64,000 bases of DNA from Flabesymbios commensalis (GCA_964017125.1 OZ024907.1:20902052-20966051); one strand, 5' to 3'. Shown: positions 34,630-45,833, counted from the stretch's first letter. The notes: generated by a model from the sequence alone, not told the origin. Numbers and translations are program-made.

Positions 34630-35127
34630 AAAATAAAGGTTAAAATTTTAAAAAAAACGTTCAGCATTATTTTGTATAGTGAATTCATAACCTAGGCTAT
34701 GTCACGAAATAATGACTTTCATCACAGTCCATTCACATGGAGCTTTGCAAAACGTCTAAATAGGTCATAGTTCTGAACCAAACGTAGGTCAAAGTTCATA
34801 TACCCCAAAAGGCACAGCTAGACCTCCTAGAGGTGCTGTGTGTAAAATTTGAAGACACTTTCAGAGATATGCTCCGGAGACGAATTGTTCACGGACGGCC
34901 GAACGGCCCAACGCTTATTTTCTTACAAAGTTATAGGCAAAAGAAAGAGGTAAAAACAGAACGGAGGCGGAATCCATAGCTCCCTCTGTCTCACCTACGG
35001 TGACGGCGGGAGCTAAAAATAAAGGTTAAAATTTAAAAAAAAAACGTTCAGCATTATTCTGTATAGTGAATTCATAACCTAGGCTATGTCACGAAATAAT
35101 GACTTTCATCACAGTCCATTCACATGA
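34372..35127 (+). repeat. 377 bp tandem duplication spanning the F1 end and flanking DNA
   Basis: The segment from AAAACGTCTAAATAGGTCAT to CATTCACATGGAGCTTTGC (34372-34748) is repeated from 34749. Each unit contains about 260 bp of F1 tail plus about 115 bp of DNA outside F1, so the duplication happened after insertion. Confidence 0.9.
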
Positions 35128-35174
35128 AGCTTTGCATAGACATCAGTACAAATAGCGATGCTAGTCATGCTAAT

Positions 35175-35417
35175 ATTGTTTCACTTTCACTACGCATCCC
35201 TGTAGCGACTTCAAGCATGTTTCACACCAAATAAAATGCCGCTGAAAATTATAAAATGGTTTATGATAGATGCTCAGTTCAGCAAAAAAACTGAAATTGA
35301 GTCATGTCTATTTTCATAAATAAACATATTTTTCGTCATTTGAAGCTGGAAATTGCGTTAGCAATTCCAGCTTCAAATGACAAAAAAATATAAACAAACA
35401 ATTTAACAGCACAAGTG
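35175..35417 (+). mobile_element. Hairpin element, family D
   Basis: The stem GTCATTTGAAGCTGGAAATT pairs with AATTCCAGCTTCAAATGAC around GCGTTAGC (35335-35381). The left interior CAAATAAAATGCCGCTG matches, reversed, the element at 42105-42280. The right end runs to GTG + TTAA (35418-35421). The left boundary is approximate. Confidence 0.55.
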
Positions 35418-35459
35418 TTAAATTGCCAGGCATATTAAAGGTCTTTGGCAGGCGTAATA

Positions 35460-35581
35460 TACTGTAGATCTGGTAATTTTCGCGTGTTTGAATTTTCGCG
35501 ATCTTCTGATTTTGTGACTTTTGTCCTCCTCGCGAAATTCGCGAAAATCAAAACCTCGTGAATATTACCAGTTCTACAGTA
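35460..35581. mobile_element. Palindromic MITE with TACTGTAGA ends
   Basis: Ends TACTGTAGATCTGGTAATTT and AATATTACCAGTTCTACAGTA are inverted, and inner TTCGCG / CGCGAA motifs continue the fold. Flanked by the near-identical CTTTGGCAGGCGTAAT (35443) and CTTTGACAGGCGTAAT (35585). Confidence 0.65.
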
Positions 35582-35600
35582 AGCCTTTGACAGGCGTAAT

Positions 35601-36195
35601 GTGTCAAATACATGCTGAGAACGTTCTAATCTGAATACATTATAAATTTTTATGTTGAATGCATGATATATGCAAAACATACTATGTGTTGCATGGCATT
35701 TGATGTGTCTATAAAGGGCTAAATGATTAAAAAGTCAAACCCACGTAAAAATCCATATTTCAGAATCGGATGGATGTTAACAGTCCCCCCCCCCCCCACC
35801 CGAGGATTACAGACACATGTATAATAGGCCTACAAAAGACAAATCGGACTTTTTAGAATCTCTGCAAACAGCCTCTCTTTACTTTCGGTTATTTGCTTTG
35901 CATGGCACTAGCGGTGTTTCGTTGAAATATTCATAACGGTCGGCTGTTATTCTTGTGTGTAAATGAGGCTGTTAAAGCTGACAGTTGCAGTCGTCATGTC
36001 TGTTTTCCATAACATGTTAGTACTCCAGAGAGGTTCTCCAGAGGTGTTTAGCATCCTATAATTGTCATGTTTTCTCCTGCTTTCTGCTCAGTCAAATACA
36101 CAGATTTATCCCGTTAGTTCACATACTGGTTTAATGAGAAAGCTTTCTTAAATGTATAAAATACGTATTAATATTATAAACTATAGCACTACCGT
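35601..36195. other. Gene-free stretch with C13 tract
   Basis: A 13-base C run lies at 35785-35797. Nothing else recognised. Confidence 0.35.
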
Positions 36196-36288
36196 ACAAA
36201 GCCAACAGGCTGTCGACTTGAACAATAAAAGTAAAATTGCAGTAACTGTGTATTTGTAAAGTAAGCAGTTACTGTCCTTTGGCTTTGC
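36196..36288. mobile_element. Small palindromic MITE, family G
   Basis: Ends ACAAAGCCAACAGG and CCTTTGGCTTTGC are inverted; the interior holds GCAGTAACTG and CAGTTACTG facing each other. Copies at 52259-52318 and 52563-52620. Confidence 0.6.
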
Positions 36289-36646
36289 AGAGCAGCGCAA
36301 TCATGGTACCAGCCATATAAATTACTGAAACAGAGACACATCCCAAAATAAATAAATATGAAAATCTTGGGTGCTAGTATAATAATAAACAGCACTAGTA
36401 TGTTGGAAATGATGATTTAGTCATAACCATTATTCGCTGTACGTAATAATCAGTAGTCGCAAAAAATAGCACTTGTTCACCAACAGTCATGGATCATAAG
36501 GGAAATAATACTGTTACAAGTTTCAGCATAATCACAGAGATTTTGGCCCACTATAATCAGGGGGGAATGAAGCTATATAAGTGAATGTATTTCTGTGAAA
36601 TGGAGAAAAAATACCGTGCAAGCACTCAAATACCCCTCGGCTTATG
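36289..36646. other. Gene-free stretch
   Basis: No repeat ends or coding signal seen. Confidence 0.35.
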
Positions 36647-37590
36647 CAGTGACTCTATATATGCTAGGTTTCAAGGCAATTAATTGAAAATAAGAACGAT
36701 TTATTAAAATTGATAAAACCAAAATGGCCGCCGCAGCCTCGTTTTCAGTCTCACATGAAAACGGACAATACTAATAGACTCGCAGACCCCGAAAACCCAT
36801 ATATATACCAGGTTTCAAAGGAATTTAAAAAAAAAGCTTTAAAAAAATTAGTCGCCAGGTGGCGGCCATTTTGATTATTGGTGGAAAGCTGAAATTCTAA
36901 TCAGGTCATCTCCATACTCATGGGTAACTTCACATAAAAAATTGGAGAGATCCAATAATTATTTTTCAAGTCATCGCGTTAACAAGGAATTATTAAATTA
37001 AAAAATCAAGATGGCCGCCATAGCCTTGTTTTTAGTCGCACACAAGAACGGACAATGCCATTAGACTCGCAGATCCCGAAAAACCTATATATACCAGGTT
37101 TCGAGGGAAATCTGGGAAAAAAAAGTAAAAAAAAAAAATTTAATCGCCAGGTGGCGGCCATTTTGATTTTCGGTTGAAAGCTGAAAATCTAATCAGGTCA
37201 TCTCCATACTCATGGGCAACATCACATAAAAAATTGGAGAGATCCAATAATTATTTTTCAAGTTATCGCGTTAACAGGGAATTTTGTAATTAAAAAATAA
37301 AGATGGCCGCCATAGCCTCGTTTTCGGTTGCACGCGAAAACGAATAATGCCAACAGACTCGCAGACCCTGAAAACCTATATATACCAGGTTTCAAGGGAA
37401 TCATGAAAAAAAAAAATTAAGTCAAAAAAAAAAATTTAGTCGCCAGGTGGCGGCCTTTTTGATTATCAGTGGAAAGCTGAAAATCTAATCAGGTGATCTC
37501 CATACTCATGGGCAACTTCGCGTAAAAAATTGGAGAGATCCAATAATTATTTTTCAAGTTATCGCGTTAACAAGATTTTTTTTAAATCTT
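36647..37590 (+). repeat. Tandem repeat, ~290 bp unit, three units plus partial ends
   Basis: Unit starts at ATGGCCGCC (36724, 37011, 37303). Each unit contains ACTCGCAGA[C/T]CC, a TATATACCAGGTTTC segment, CGCCAGGTGGCGGCC and TTGGAGAGATCCAATAATTA. A partial unit leads in from 36647, and the last ends at TTATCGCGTTAACAAG. Confidence 0.82.
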
Positions 37591-37591
37591 C

Positions 37592-37622
37592 GACCTTGAC
37601 CTTTGACCTATGACCTTGACCC
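37592..37622 (-). promoter_or_regulatory. Cluster of nuclear-receptor-type half-sites
   Basis: On the minus strand four AGGTC-type half-sites follow each other, including AGGTCAAAGGTCA (37597-37609), a perfect direct repeat with one-base spacing (DR1). DR1 elements are known targets of HNF4 and RXR heterodimers. Here the cluster lies at the end of a repeat array, so it may be incidental. Confidence 0.4.
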
Positions 37623-37689
37623 TGGGTAAAAAAAAGTGCAGGGAGGGGTTGAATGTTTGTATGAATTATGAATTTAATCTGTTGAACCA

Positions 37690-37990
37690 TGTTGGTGTAG
37701 TAGCCAAAAAAATGTGTGCGGCGGCGGCGGCGGAGACGGTGGCGCACGAAGGGGACGACAATACCACTTCGGGCCGGTAAAAAGCGTTGTTACTTCATGT
37801 GGGATCCGATCCCGGCGGCTCATTCGGTTCGGCTTTGGCTCGAAACCTGGAGGTACCGATTTCAAACCATGGCCGGGCCAGATATTTGTCATTGCGTTGT
37901 GTAAGCAGTGCTTCAAACCATTCAAATATCTCGAGTGTACAGTCACAGTGCCGTCTATGGTGCTCTGCACTATAAAGAACTGCTGAAGTA
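37690..37990. other. GC-rich, CGG-repeat block of unknown nature
   Basis: A (CGG)5-like run at 37719-37733 and a CpG-rich stretch in AT-rich surroundings. Open frames exist on both strands (up to 124 codons on the minus strand), which high GC alone would produce. GGCTCGAAACC at 37837 resembles a Pol III B-box, but no A-box fits. It could be a SINE, a repeat head, or a small CpG-rich regulatory stretch. Confidence 0.3.
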
Positions 37991-38550
37991 TTTCGATAAA
38001 TTTAGGCTTATCTTGCGTTATTCCCACAATGCAAAAAATCTTTGACAAAATTGAAATTTACCTTCTGATTTTGAAGATCAGACCTTGAATCATCAAAATA
38101 ATACCAGAAATAGATTACCCAGTCAAACTCATATCAAAGTCTTGCTCCTTCTTCTATTTGTGAACAAATCATATCTTCGCATATTTAATTGGCTAATTAT
38201 AGCTAATTGTGGCTAATTAGGAGTAATTAGAAGCATAAATCAAAATCATCTGTTGTTTAAAACAATCCCTTTGGTCCGAGTAACATTCCCAGCAAGTGGC
38301 ATACGTTATATTACAAAATACAGTGGTATGTATTTAACCTGTTCACTAAGTATTCACTCACTCACTGCATCCATCATGTACGGATTTACTCCTATGACTT
38401 AGGTGATTCTAAGATAAATACATGTACCTCCTGATAATGACGTGCGGGATTGGTTGTCCTTCATCCTAAGGTATATGATACCTCACCACACTCACCGTGA
38501 TGATTTACATTATACAGCTGAGGTGCAGCGATAAGGTATAATACACCAAA
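37991..38550. other. Gene-free stretch
   Basis: GGCTAATTATAGCTAATTGT is a short local repeat near 38190. Nothing else. Confidence 0.35.
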
Positions 38551-38613
38551 CCAATTGTGGTTTAATGCTGGGTCAACGTCTCCGACGTTGGCTCAGCAAT
38601 AAACCACAACTTG
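38551..38613. mobile_element. Family P palindromic element, short
   Basis: CCAATTGTGGTTTAATGCTG and CAGCAATAAACCACAACTTGG pair, with apex AACGTC-TCC-GACGTT. The GTGGTTTA / TAAACCAC segment is particular to this copy. Confidence 0.75.
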
Positions 38614-39485
38614 GCCGCTCTTATATGCTTAGTGAGAAAGATCACACGTTTCCGTCTTAATGAAAGAGGTTAGGGTGACATTAGCCACTTAACAGACAGG
38701 CGACAAATCAGGAAGGCTGATGAAAAATCATTTTCTGTGGTAATGGAAAAATCCACCTATACCTGAGCAGATGTGCAACCACTAAATGTCGTCTCACTAT
38801 GACGTGTAGTTAGGGTTCTATTTTTGTCAATATCGCTAATAGCGGAATGCTAAACAATAATTGTGTTCAATTCCTAATCAAATTTGAAAATGTTCTGAGT
38901 TGTGGAATATACAGTGGTTGAAATCGTTTGTATAAATTATCTTCTGAAACACCAGAAATAGAGAGTACATTGGCAAGATTAATGCAACGATACCGAAAGA
39001 AATAAACAAGAAGCCCGTAACAAAAAACTAGCGTCCTAGTCTTCCTATTGATCTCCAGTGATCCTTCATGTATACTTATCCTGACACCGTAGCCTGTACA
39101 CAATAATGTGGACAATTTGTTATAAAAACTCCCACCAATTAAACATTATTAAGAGATTTGACTTATGATACTTACAGGGATTCTCCACTCTCATTGCCTA
39201 TCGGGCTGATAAATTATCTAAGCACTATTTGCTGAACGTTATGTACCTTATTTTAATATTACAGCCCCTTCGCCGTAAACGGTGATTGTACACAGTTGAG
39301 ACGATGACTCACTTTGCTTCTCCTGTGCACGTTTCAAAAACTTTGATAACAATTATTATTTGTCTGCCATCCTGAATTTATGCAAATTTGGACAAAATGA
39401 ATATTATTTTTTGGATCAGCAAAAATTAAAGAAGTGTACAAATAACTTTTATCATCATCATTTTCCACATTATGCCAATTTTAAA
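38614..39485. other. Gene-free stretch
   Basis: An 82-codon minus-strand frame (38867-39115) has no recognised features. Confidence 0.35.
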
Positions 39486-40311
39486 GGTTATAGCATCTAA
39501 CTATCTGGCACAGTTTGTCCAGTATCAGGCATATTAAAGTTAATTATGGCCGATAGTCGGCCATTTTGAATTTGATCAAGTTAAAAATTTTCAGAGCATA
39601 TCCCTACCTGAAACCGCACATTTTGTTTTGTAGTAATGGTCTAGCTATATGGCACGGTTTGTCAGATATCAGGCATATTAAAGTTAATTACGGCCGATAG
39701 TCGGCCGTTTTTAATTTGATCAAGTTGAAAATTTTCAGAGCATATCCCAACCTGAAACTGCACATTTTGTTTTGTTGTAATGATCTAGCTATATGGCACG
39801 GTTTGTCAGATATCAGGCATATTAAAGTTAATTACGGCCGATAGTCGGCCGTTTTTAATTTGATCAAGTTAAAAAATTTCTGAGCATATCCCTACCTGAA
39901 ACCGCACATTTTGTTTTGTAGTAATGGTCTAGCTATATGGCACGGTTTGTCAGATATCAGGCATATTAAAGTTAATTACGGCCGATAGTCGGCCGTTTTT
40001 AATTTGATCAAGTTGAAAATTTTCAGAGCATATCCCTACCTGCCTGATATCTGACAGGCATATTAAAGTTAGTTATGGCCGATGGTCGGCCAATTAAGCA
40101 GGTAAAATTTCAAAAACCCCAAAAGGCACATCTACACCCCCTAAGGGATGTGTGTGTCAAAAATTAAAGAAATCAATGCACGGGTTACCGAGTTCTGCTC
40201 CGGAAACGAAATGCGGACATCCGGACGCGGGACGGACGGACGGACGAACGGACGGACGGACATCCGAGGCGACGCCAACACCCCCCGCCCCCGCTTCGTC
40301 GGGCGGGGGAT
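39486..40311 (+). mobile_element. F2 element: four cores, GGAC-rich tail, 3' hairpin
   Basis: Four ~145 bp cores (marker GAGCATATCCC at about 39593, 39735, 39883, 40025), each with GGCACGGTTTGTC and GGCCGATAGTCGGCC. The tail shares CCCCAAAAGGCAC, CCCCCTA and TGCTCCGGAAACGAA with F1, showing common descent. It then has (GGAC)n and ends in the hairpin CCCCCCGCCC...GGGCGGGGG (40281-40309) followed by ATAA. No coding capacity. Confidence 0.72.
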
Positions 40312-41432
40312 AAAAACGGTGTTCCAACTACCTGAATGAGGTCATTAAAATATTGACACGTGTGTCGACCTTTCCAATATAAATATATGAGGACTATTCG
40401 CGAAACTTCATCAGTGCTGCTCCAATGGAGCACATAACGCATGGGACGTGTTAACCGGCGTGGCCGATTTAACCAGACACTAGGAAATGAACAATTCCGC
40501 TTACTTTGAGATGTCCATCTCTTATCAATGATATCTTAATGAGAATGTTAGTGGATGTTTATTATAGGCCTATACCATTAACAGGTGAATTAACATTTTA
40601 CAAGATAAAAAATGGTGTTATTAGTTTATTATTGAGTTTGAGTATATATTGCTATCCCATTTTAATATCGCGAATGGACTTGTTTCAGTGATGAGTTATC
40701 CAGAAAACAGGTTAATATACCGGAACATGTATTGTTCATTTTAGACAAATTATCGCTGTAATCTGATATAACTCTGCATTTGACTCTAAAGCAAGTAATT
40801 AGACAATTTTCTAATTCAATTGAGAAATAAACAAATTGCACATTGGGCCACTTTTGCGCACTCACAGGTAAATTATGCCAGGGGACATTCTCGAGAATTG
40901 TGAATTGTATCAAATGACACTGTCCTCAACCATAAAACTGTGACGTATAATTTTATGCCCCAACATTGAACATACATGATTAGAGACATTGCGGTCCGAG
41001 GCCGAGGACGCTACCTCTCGGTCATGGAGACTCCATACAATACTGAATCTTTACAAGTGGACAGAGAAAAAAACTTATGTTTCTGTTATGTCTGAAAACA
41101 AGAGCGATATACAATAAAAAAAATGTGATGTAGCAATGAATTTCACTAAGTGGGGGATTAAACGGGGTGGGGGTGCAATAAATTTCCCACTATCGTAAAC
41201 AATGTGTGAGTATTAGGTGACAATTATGTGCTGATCACCTTGGCAATATTCAGTAGTGTGAAGAAGAAACACACAGCCAGAAAGAGATGTCCAGTGGCTT
41301 ATATGCCACATACAAACACCAGGTCATGAACATCTCACAGATAGCTCACAATGGACATAAATTCCTGATTGAATGAGAAAGCGTCCAGTCAGCCGATTTT
41401 AACACTGTGGACCCGGCCATGCGTTGTAAAAA
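40312..41432. other. Gene-free stretch
   Basis: Frames of 60-85 codons on both strands are unremarkable. No repeat ends. Confidence 0.35.
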
Positions 41433-41621
41433 CCCTTTAAATGCCAACATGTATAATTGAAATCACCCGCTTGAAGACAAGCTGTGTCTCGATACCGCGA
41501 CCCACAGCTTCAATGTTATTCACATTGACTAATTTGACACCAAACGTTTGCTACTGTTGCTAGGTAAACTAGAAACCAGTGTTAGGAGAACCAATTATAG
41601 TCGTGATTAGCGATCAAGACG
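41433..41621 (-). mobile_element. TTAA-type hairpin MITE, family B, diverged, reversed
   Basis: Left CCCTTTAAATGCC; right end ATTATAGTCGTGATTAGCG before TTAA (41622-41625). The stem CCGCTTGAAGACAAGCTGTG / CACAGCTTCAATG is partly broken, with TCGATACCGCGA at the apex. Confidence 0.55.
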
Positions 41622-41631
41622 TTAAACTACA

Positions 41632-41687
41632 CCCATCTCTTTCTAACAGCTTAGCGCCACTGTGCTAAACTGTTAGAATGAGATGGG
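41632..41687. repeat. Isolated stem-loop next to a TTAA element
   Basis: CCCATCTCTTTCTAACAG pairs with CTGTTAGAATGAGATGGG around TTAGCGCCACTGTGCTAAA. Starts 6 bp after the TTAA that ends the previous element. Confidence 0.65.
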
Positions 41688-42104
41688 CGCCGAATAATAT
41701 TAAATTGGAACAAATCCGCCATGTCGGCATAATATTGTTGGATTTTTTTGCAATCATGCTCAATTAGCAATCATCAAACTTTCTAAATGGCAGTTTCGGG
41801 GACTAAGTAGTGCGAAAGAGAGCACTGTGTCAGCCCGGGGGATGTCTGTAAAGAGTGCCATAGTCAAATGCAATGGGAATCCCACGTCTCTCAAAACATA
41901 ACAATGATGGCGGGGACAAATAAAGGACGGCATGATCAAAGTAAACGAACATAAGCAGAAAGTTCATCATATACTAGTATTTGTGTATAAAGAAACCATT
42001 CCTCATTTGGTATGCTACGGTGCGTAATACAAGATGAATGTAAAACGAAAGTGGGCTACACGATAAAAGGACATTGACAATTCAATAGCTATAATTTTAG
42101 ATGT
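41688..42104. other. Gene-free stretch
   Basis: Nothing recognised. Confidence 0.3.
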
Positions 42105-42280
42105 ATTATTGTCCTGACGCAATTCCCAGCATCAAATGACGAAAAAAAATATTGTTCTGAAAAATGTACATCTCCCAAATTTAATTTTCTAATAACATAA
42201 TATGTGTAACATCTTAGAATAAACGAGTGGCATTTTATTTGATTTCTATGTGGTCGTAACAACCAGTAGCAAGACAAGGG
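42105..42280 (-). mobile_element. Family D element, reversed, half hairpin
   Basis: GACGCAATTCCCAGCATCAAATGACG is one side of the family D stem; the interior CAGAACAATATTTTTTTTCG-like stretch and the end AGACAAGGG + TTAA (42281-42284) agree with family D reversed. The partner arm is missing. Confidence 0.45.
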
Positions 42281-42284
42281 TTAA

Positions 42285-44079
42285 TGAATGCGTTTGAAAA
42301 TGGTTGGATGAGCCAGTGGGCAGCGGTCAGTCAGGCTTAAACTCATTTTCTGGACAGCCGAACAGACCACTTAAAGGGGCATTAACCTCCTGGGCGTGAA
42401 AATCAATGCCAAACGCCGCTCTATTTTATTGGCGATAAAAAACCTTGGACGGAGTGAATAACAAAAATAGATAGATATGAAATATTTGTCATTTTAGTCG
42501 CTAAGTCAACTTCAGTGTGATACATTCATTACTAAACATTGCTTAAATGAAGATATTGACGCATGTAAAACGTGGACAAAGTGTGCACATCTTCCCCAAG
42601 TGGTCTCTATGGTAACGGGCGGTCAAGTGTTACAGGCATTGTCATGGTGCTCTTCAATTGTCACTGGCCAACCATCACGCCGCTAAACTCACTAATACAG
42701 TAAGGGAGGAGATTTCACGAGGGTCATCTGGTCACGAATTCCACGAGCTTGTAAATTATCATGTGATGTCATATGGTTTCATATGCTACAACTTATCCAT
42801 ATTAACAAATTTAAACTAGCTCATATATATGACAGTGAGGAAGTCATTCGGTGTCAATTGAGCTGGTTTATATTAGTAACAAATTCATAAGTGGCATAGT
42901 TGGAAAATATCTGGATAAAGGCAGATATAGTTGCATAATCAAAGTATTCAAAGCTGAGCAGGCGCATATACTGCATGACATTAAGACATGATACCCCCGT
43001 GAAAAAATCTCCATGACTTTTTGAATTTGTCTACGCTACACAATTTACATTAGGCCTAATCTTTCATTTCAATCGGAAAACCGTCGACAAATTCTTAGGG
43101 GAGAAAAGGCATTAGTGTGAGAAAGTCTGTATTGTCATCAATGAAAGTAATATACCTGCCAGATTTAAACTGACACACAACTCTCGCCCGACTGGATACA
43201 TTTCTGTACATCTAGTTATGATAGATATAAAGGTAAAGCCTGGTGCAGGTTTATAGTCTGCAATCAATTCTGAAGACGACTTAACATTTTACCCCCCCTG
43301 GTCACTGGCCATTACGGCGCATTGAACTTATAATACACATTGCCATCACCTGAGTCAAGTGAAGCATTTGCATTAAAAAGCATTAAAATTGAATAAAACA
43401 AATCAAACATTATGTAGATTGAGCTAGACAATCGATACATTGTTGTCTTTTCCTTAACAACAAGTCCACCCGCCAATAGCCAATGACATAATTTTCGATA
43501 TGCAAGCTTACTGTCAATACACCTGTTATATCTCTATTATAGATATAGCCCGAGAGTCTCTCCGTCTGTGGCGACAACCTACCCCATGATTATCTATTTA
43601 TAGCATGTCAGCATTTAAAATCAAATTAAAACAAAACAAATCACTTTATTTTTATAGACGATCTTCACAGACAGCGTGGAATAAGCGTTATGTGGTCATG
43701 GATCATTTTTCGATATATTCCGATATAATATTCAACTATTTCAGCACAAAAGACTTCCCTAAAATATTTCCAATGTTGAGCGCAAATGCGATTTCACAAT
43801 TATGCCTACCTCAGTTGGTTTGTAAAAACAACAAGCGACATTGGAAAAAGATTGGTTCAATGTGTTAGCCCATCACTATGCTAGCACATGACTCCTGAGC
43901 CATGGCTTGCGTGTGTTTTTTGCGTCTTGTCATATTGTGCGTGATATTGAGGCCTGCTGTCTACCTTGGCCCCATGCTGCGAGCCGGGTCCTCAACCCAC
44001 ATTACCAGGGAATCATACACCACTCAATCTGTGTAGAAGAGGGCACGAAAACACCTGAGACAAGGTCATCTAGTCATCT
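42285..44079. other. Gene-free stretch
   Basis: Frames at 43605-43868 and 43907-44101 are open for 64-87 codons but look random. No repeat ends. Confidence 0.35.
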
Positions 44080-44149
44080 GACCCAGATCTCAGGCAACTG
44101 ATTGGTTGAGATCACGATCTCGACCAATCAGTTGCCTTCGATCTCGGTC
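44080..44149. repeat. Family Q hairpin, best copy
   Basis: GGCAACTGATTGGT and ACCAATCAGTTGCC pair perfectly, with TGAGATC / GATCTCG continuing inward (44093-44136); CCAGATCTC / GATCTCGG extend the fold outside. Two opposed CCAAT boxes lie in the stem. Confidence 0.72.
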
Positions 44150-45392
44150 AATCTAACAGAAAATGCCAACACCTGAGCACGAATGGTGAATACTAACTGA
44201 GCGGCGACCAGACGTAAATTGTGGTAATTGTCATGTTTTCTGTGAAGGTGCTGCCACCTGTCTGTCTGTCTGTCTGTGGACGAGATCAGACCGGGCCGAT
44301 CTGATGGAGACGAGTTTGAGATTGCCACGAGTTGATCATCCATAAACACCGCCAGACAATGCATTCACTTTGACATTTTGTTTTTTGCCCACCTGTCTGC
44401 TAGCGACACTAAAATAGCAATAGAAAACCACAAGTCGATTCCGGTCTATTATTATTTAAGACTCGCATTATCTAAGAGGTTTAATAAACTAAATGTCAGC
44501 TATTAAGGCTAGAGTGAAATTGTTCAAACGCTATACATTTAAATGGGCGACATTTAAATTGGTGAAAGCAGAACGCAAGATACATAGAGTACGCCTCTGT
44601 GCATTGATGATCTTTCTCGTTCTATTTTAATGCCTAATTACAGTAAAATGTTGAGTAATAGCCTTAAATAGCTGAGCCTGAATAACACAGTAAGGTGAGT
44701 TAAATGTGGTCGGAGAAAAAAGGTTGACAAGATATTGATATGAGAGCGAATGTAGAATTAATCAATTCATGATGTCGAGCAGTGTCTATTTTCACCCTGC
44801 CATATATTTTTGCTAATCAATCCCCATCGTTGTACCATGTCAAACACATTTACATCATATAAGGTGGGTTATTGCTCGCGATGACAGTGATCTATAACAG
44901 TGAATGATAATTCATTGATGATTTCTGATGTAACTGTCTGCTAGTTGTAAGGTAATTTTCCGGCATATCACATACAGTCGTGCAAAGCCAAAATATTGTC
45001 TTACGAAATTTGGAAGAAGTATAAATTCATCGATATTTATTCTACTATTATTCTACTAGTTTGAAAATTATATTAATTGTACTTTTCATTATTCTTTTGT
45101 CCGCCTACGCTCCCGCGTTAAACATGTTAAACTGAGTGAAAATTTTCCAGTTCATTTGGAACTACAAGTGTTAATCGCGACATTCAGAGACCAGGATTTC
45201 TGGGATGAGTTAAATGCATATAAAAATCAGAGCCTCAATTTGAACTTTTTAATCAAAATCATGAAATTAACATATCGTCTGTACCGCGGCCCTGCATAAA
45301 TGTTTATACATAACGAAAAATATTCGAATTAATGTGGCTCCTTAAACATGTTAAATATAAACAAAACTGTTGACAAATAGGGAGAAACCCAT
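44150..45392. other. Gene-free stretch
   Basis: Contains a short CTGT microsatellite (44260-44277). No coding signal or repeat ends recognised. Confidence 0.35.
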
Positions 45393-45396
45393 TTAA

Positions 45397-45573
45397 CCCT
45401 TTCAGTGCATGTAAGGAAAATAGAATCTGATTCTATTTTCCTTGGTGCAGGGGACCGACATTAGACGCGTCAGATTCTGACGTCTTAAGTCGTTCCCGCA
45501 ATGAAAAAATAATAAAAAATTATAATGACCGTAGACCCAGAACAAAGGTATTCAAAATAATGAAGCGGAAAGT
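45397..45573 (-). mobile_element. Hairpin MITE, family E, with an extra inserted hairpin
   Basis: TTAA (45393-45396) then CCCTTTCAGTGC; far end ATGAAGCGGAAAGTG. The family stem GGGACCGACATTAGACG / CGTCTTAAGTCGTTCCC surrounds GTCAGATTCTGAC. Between end and stem a further perfect hairpin AAGGAAAATAGAATC-TGATTCTATTTTCCTT (45414-45444) is present only in this copy. Confidence 0.6.
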
Positions 45574-45589
45574 GATGATTTCAATTTAA

Positions 45590-45833
45590 CCCTTTCAAAC
45601 CTGACTTTACCATCATCATCTTCATCCACTACAAGCCGCTAATTGCTGTCGCAATTCCCGACTTGTAGTGGATGAAGATGATTTGATGTGGTATAAAAAT
45701 TAAGGAAAATTACAATGTATTGGTAAACCCGTTTAATGGAAATTTTCATTCTAAAACCCTTCGTTGTAGGAAAATTAATTATGTTTTCATGGATGTGAAA
45801 TGATGCTTTAATGCATCGTGAGGGCTTAAAGGG
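45590..45833 (-). mobile_element. TTAA-flanked hairpin MITE, family C, intact-looking
   Basis: Exact TTAA on both sides (45586-45589, 45834-45837). Ends CCCTTTCAAACCTGAC and GTGAGGGCTTAAAGGG. Stem ATCTTCATCCACTACAAG / CTTGTAGTGGATGAAGAT with AATTGC-TGT-GCAATT inside. Best-preserved family C copy. Confidence 0.8.

Noticed and set aside
37690-37990. tRNA-derived SINE call for the GC-rich block
   Set aside because: A B-box-like GGCTCGAAACC is present, but no A-box lies at the required distance and no tail or target duplication is visible.
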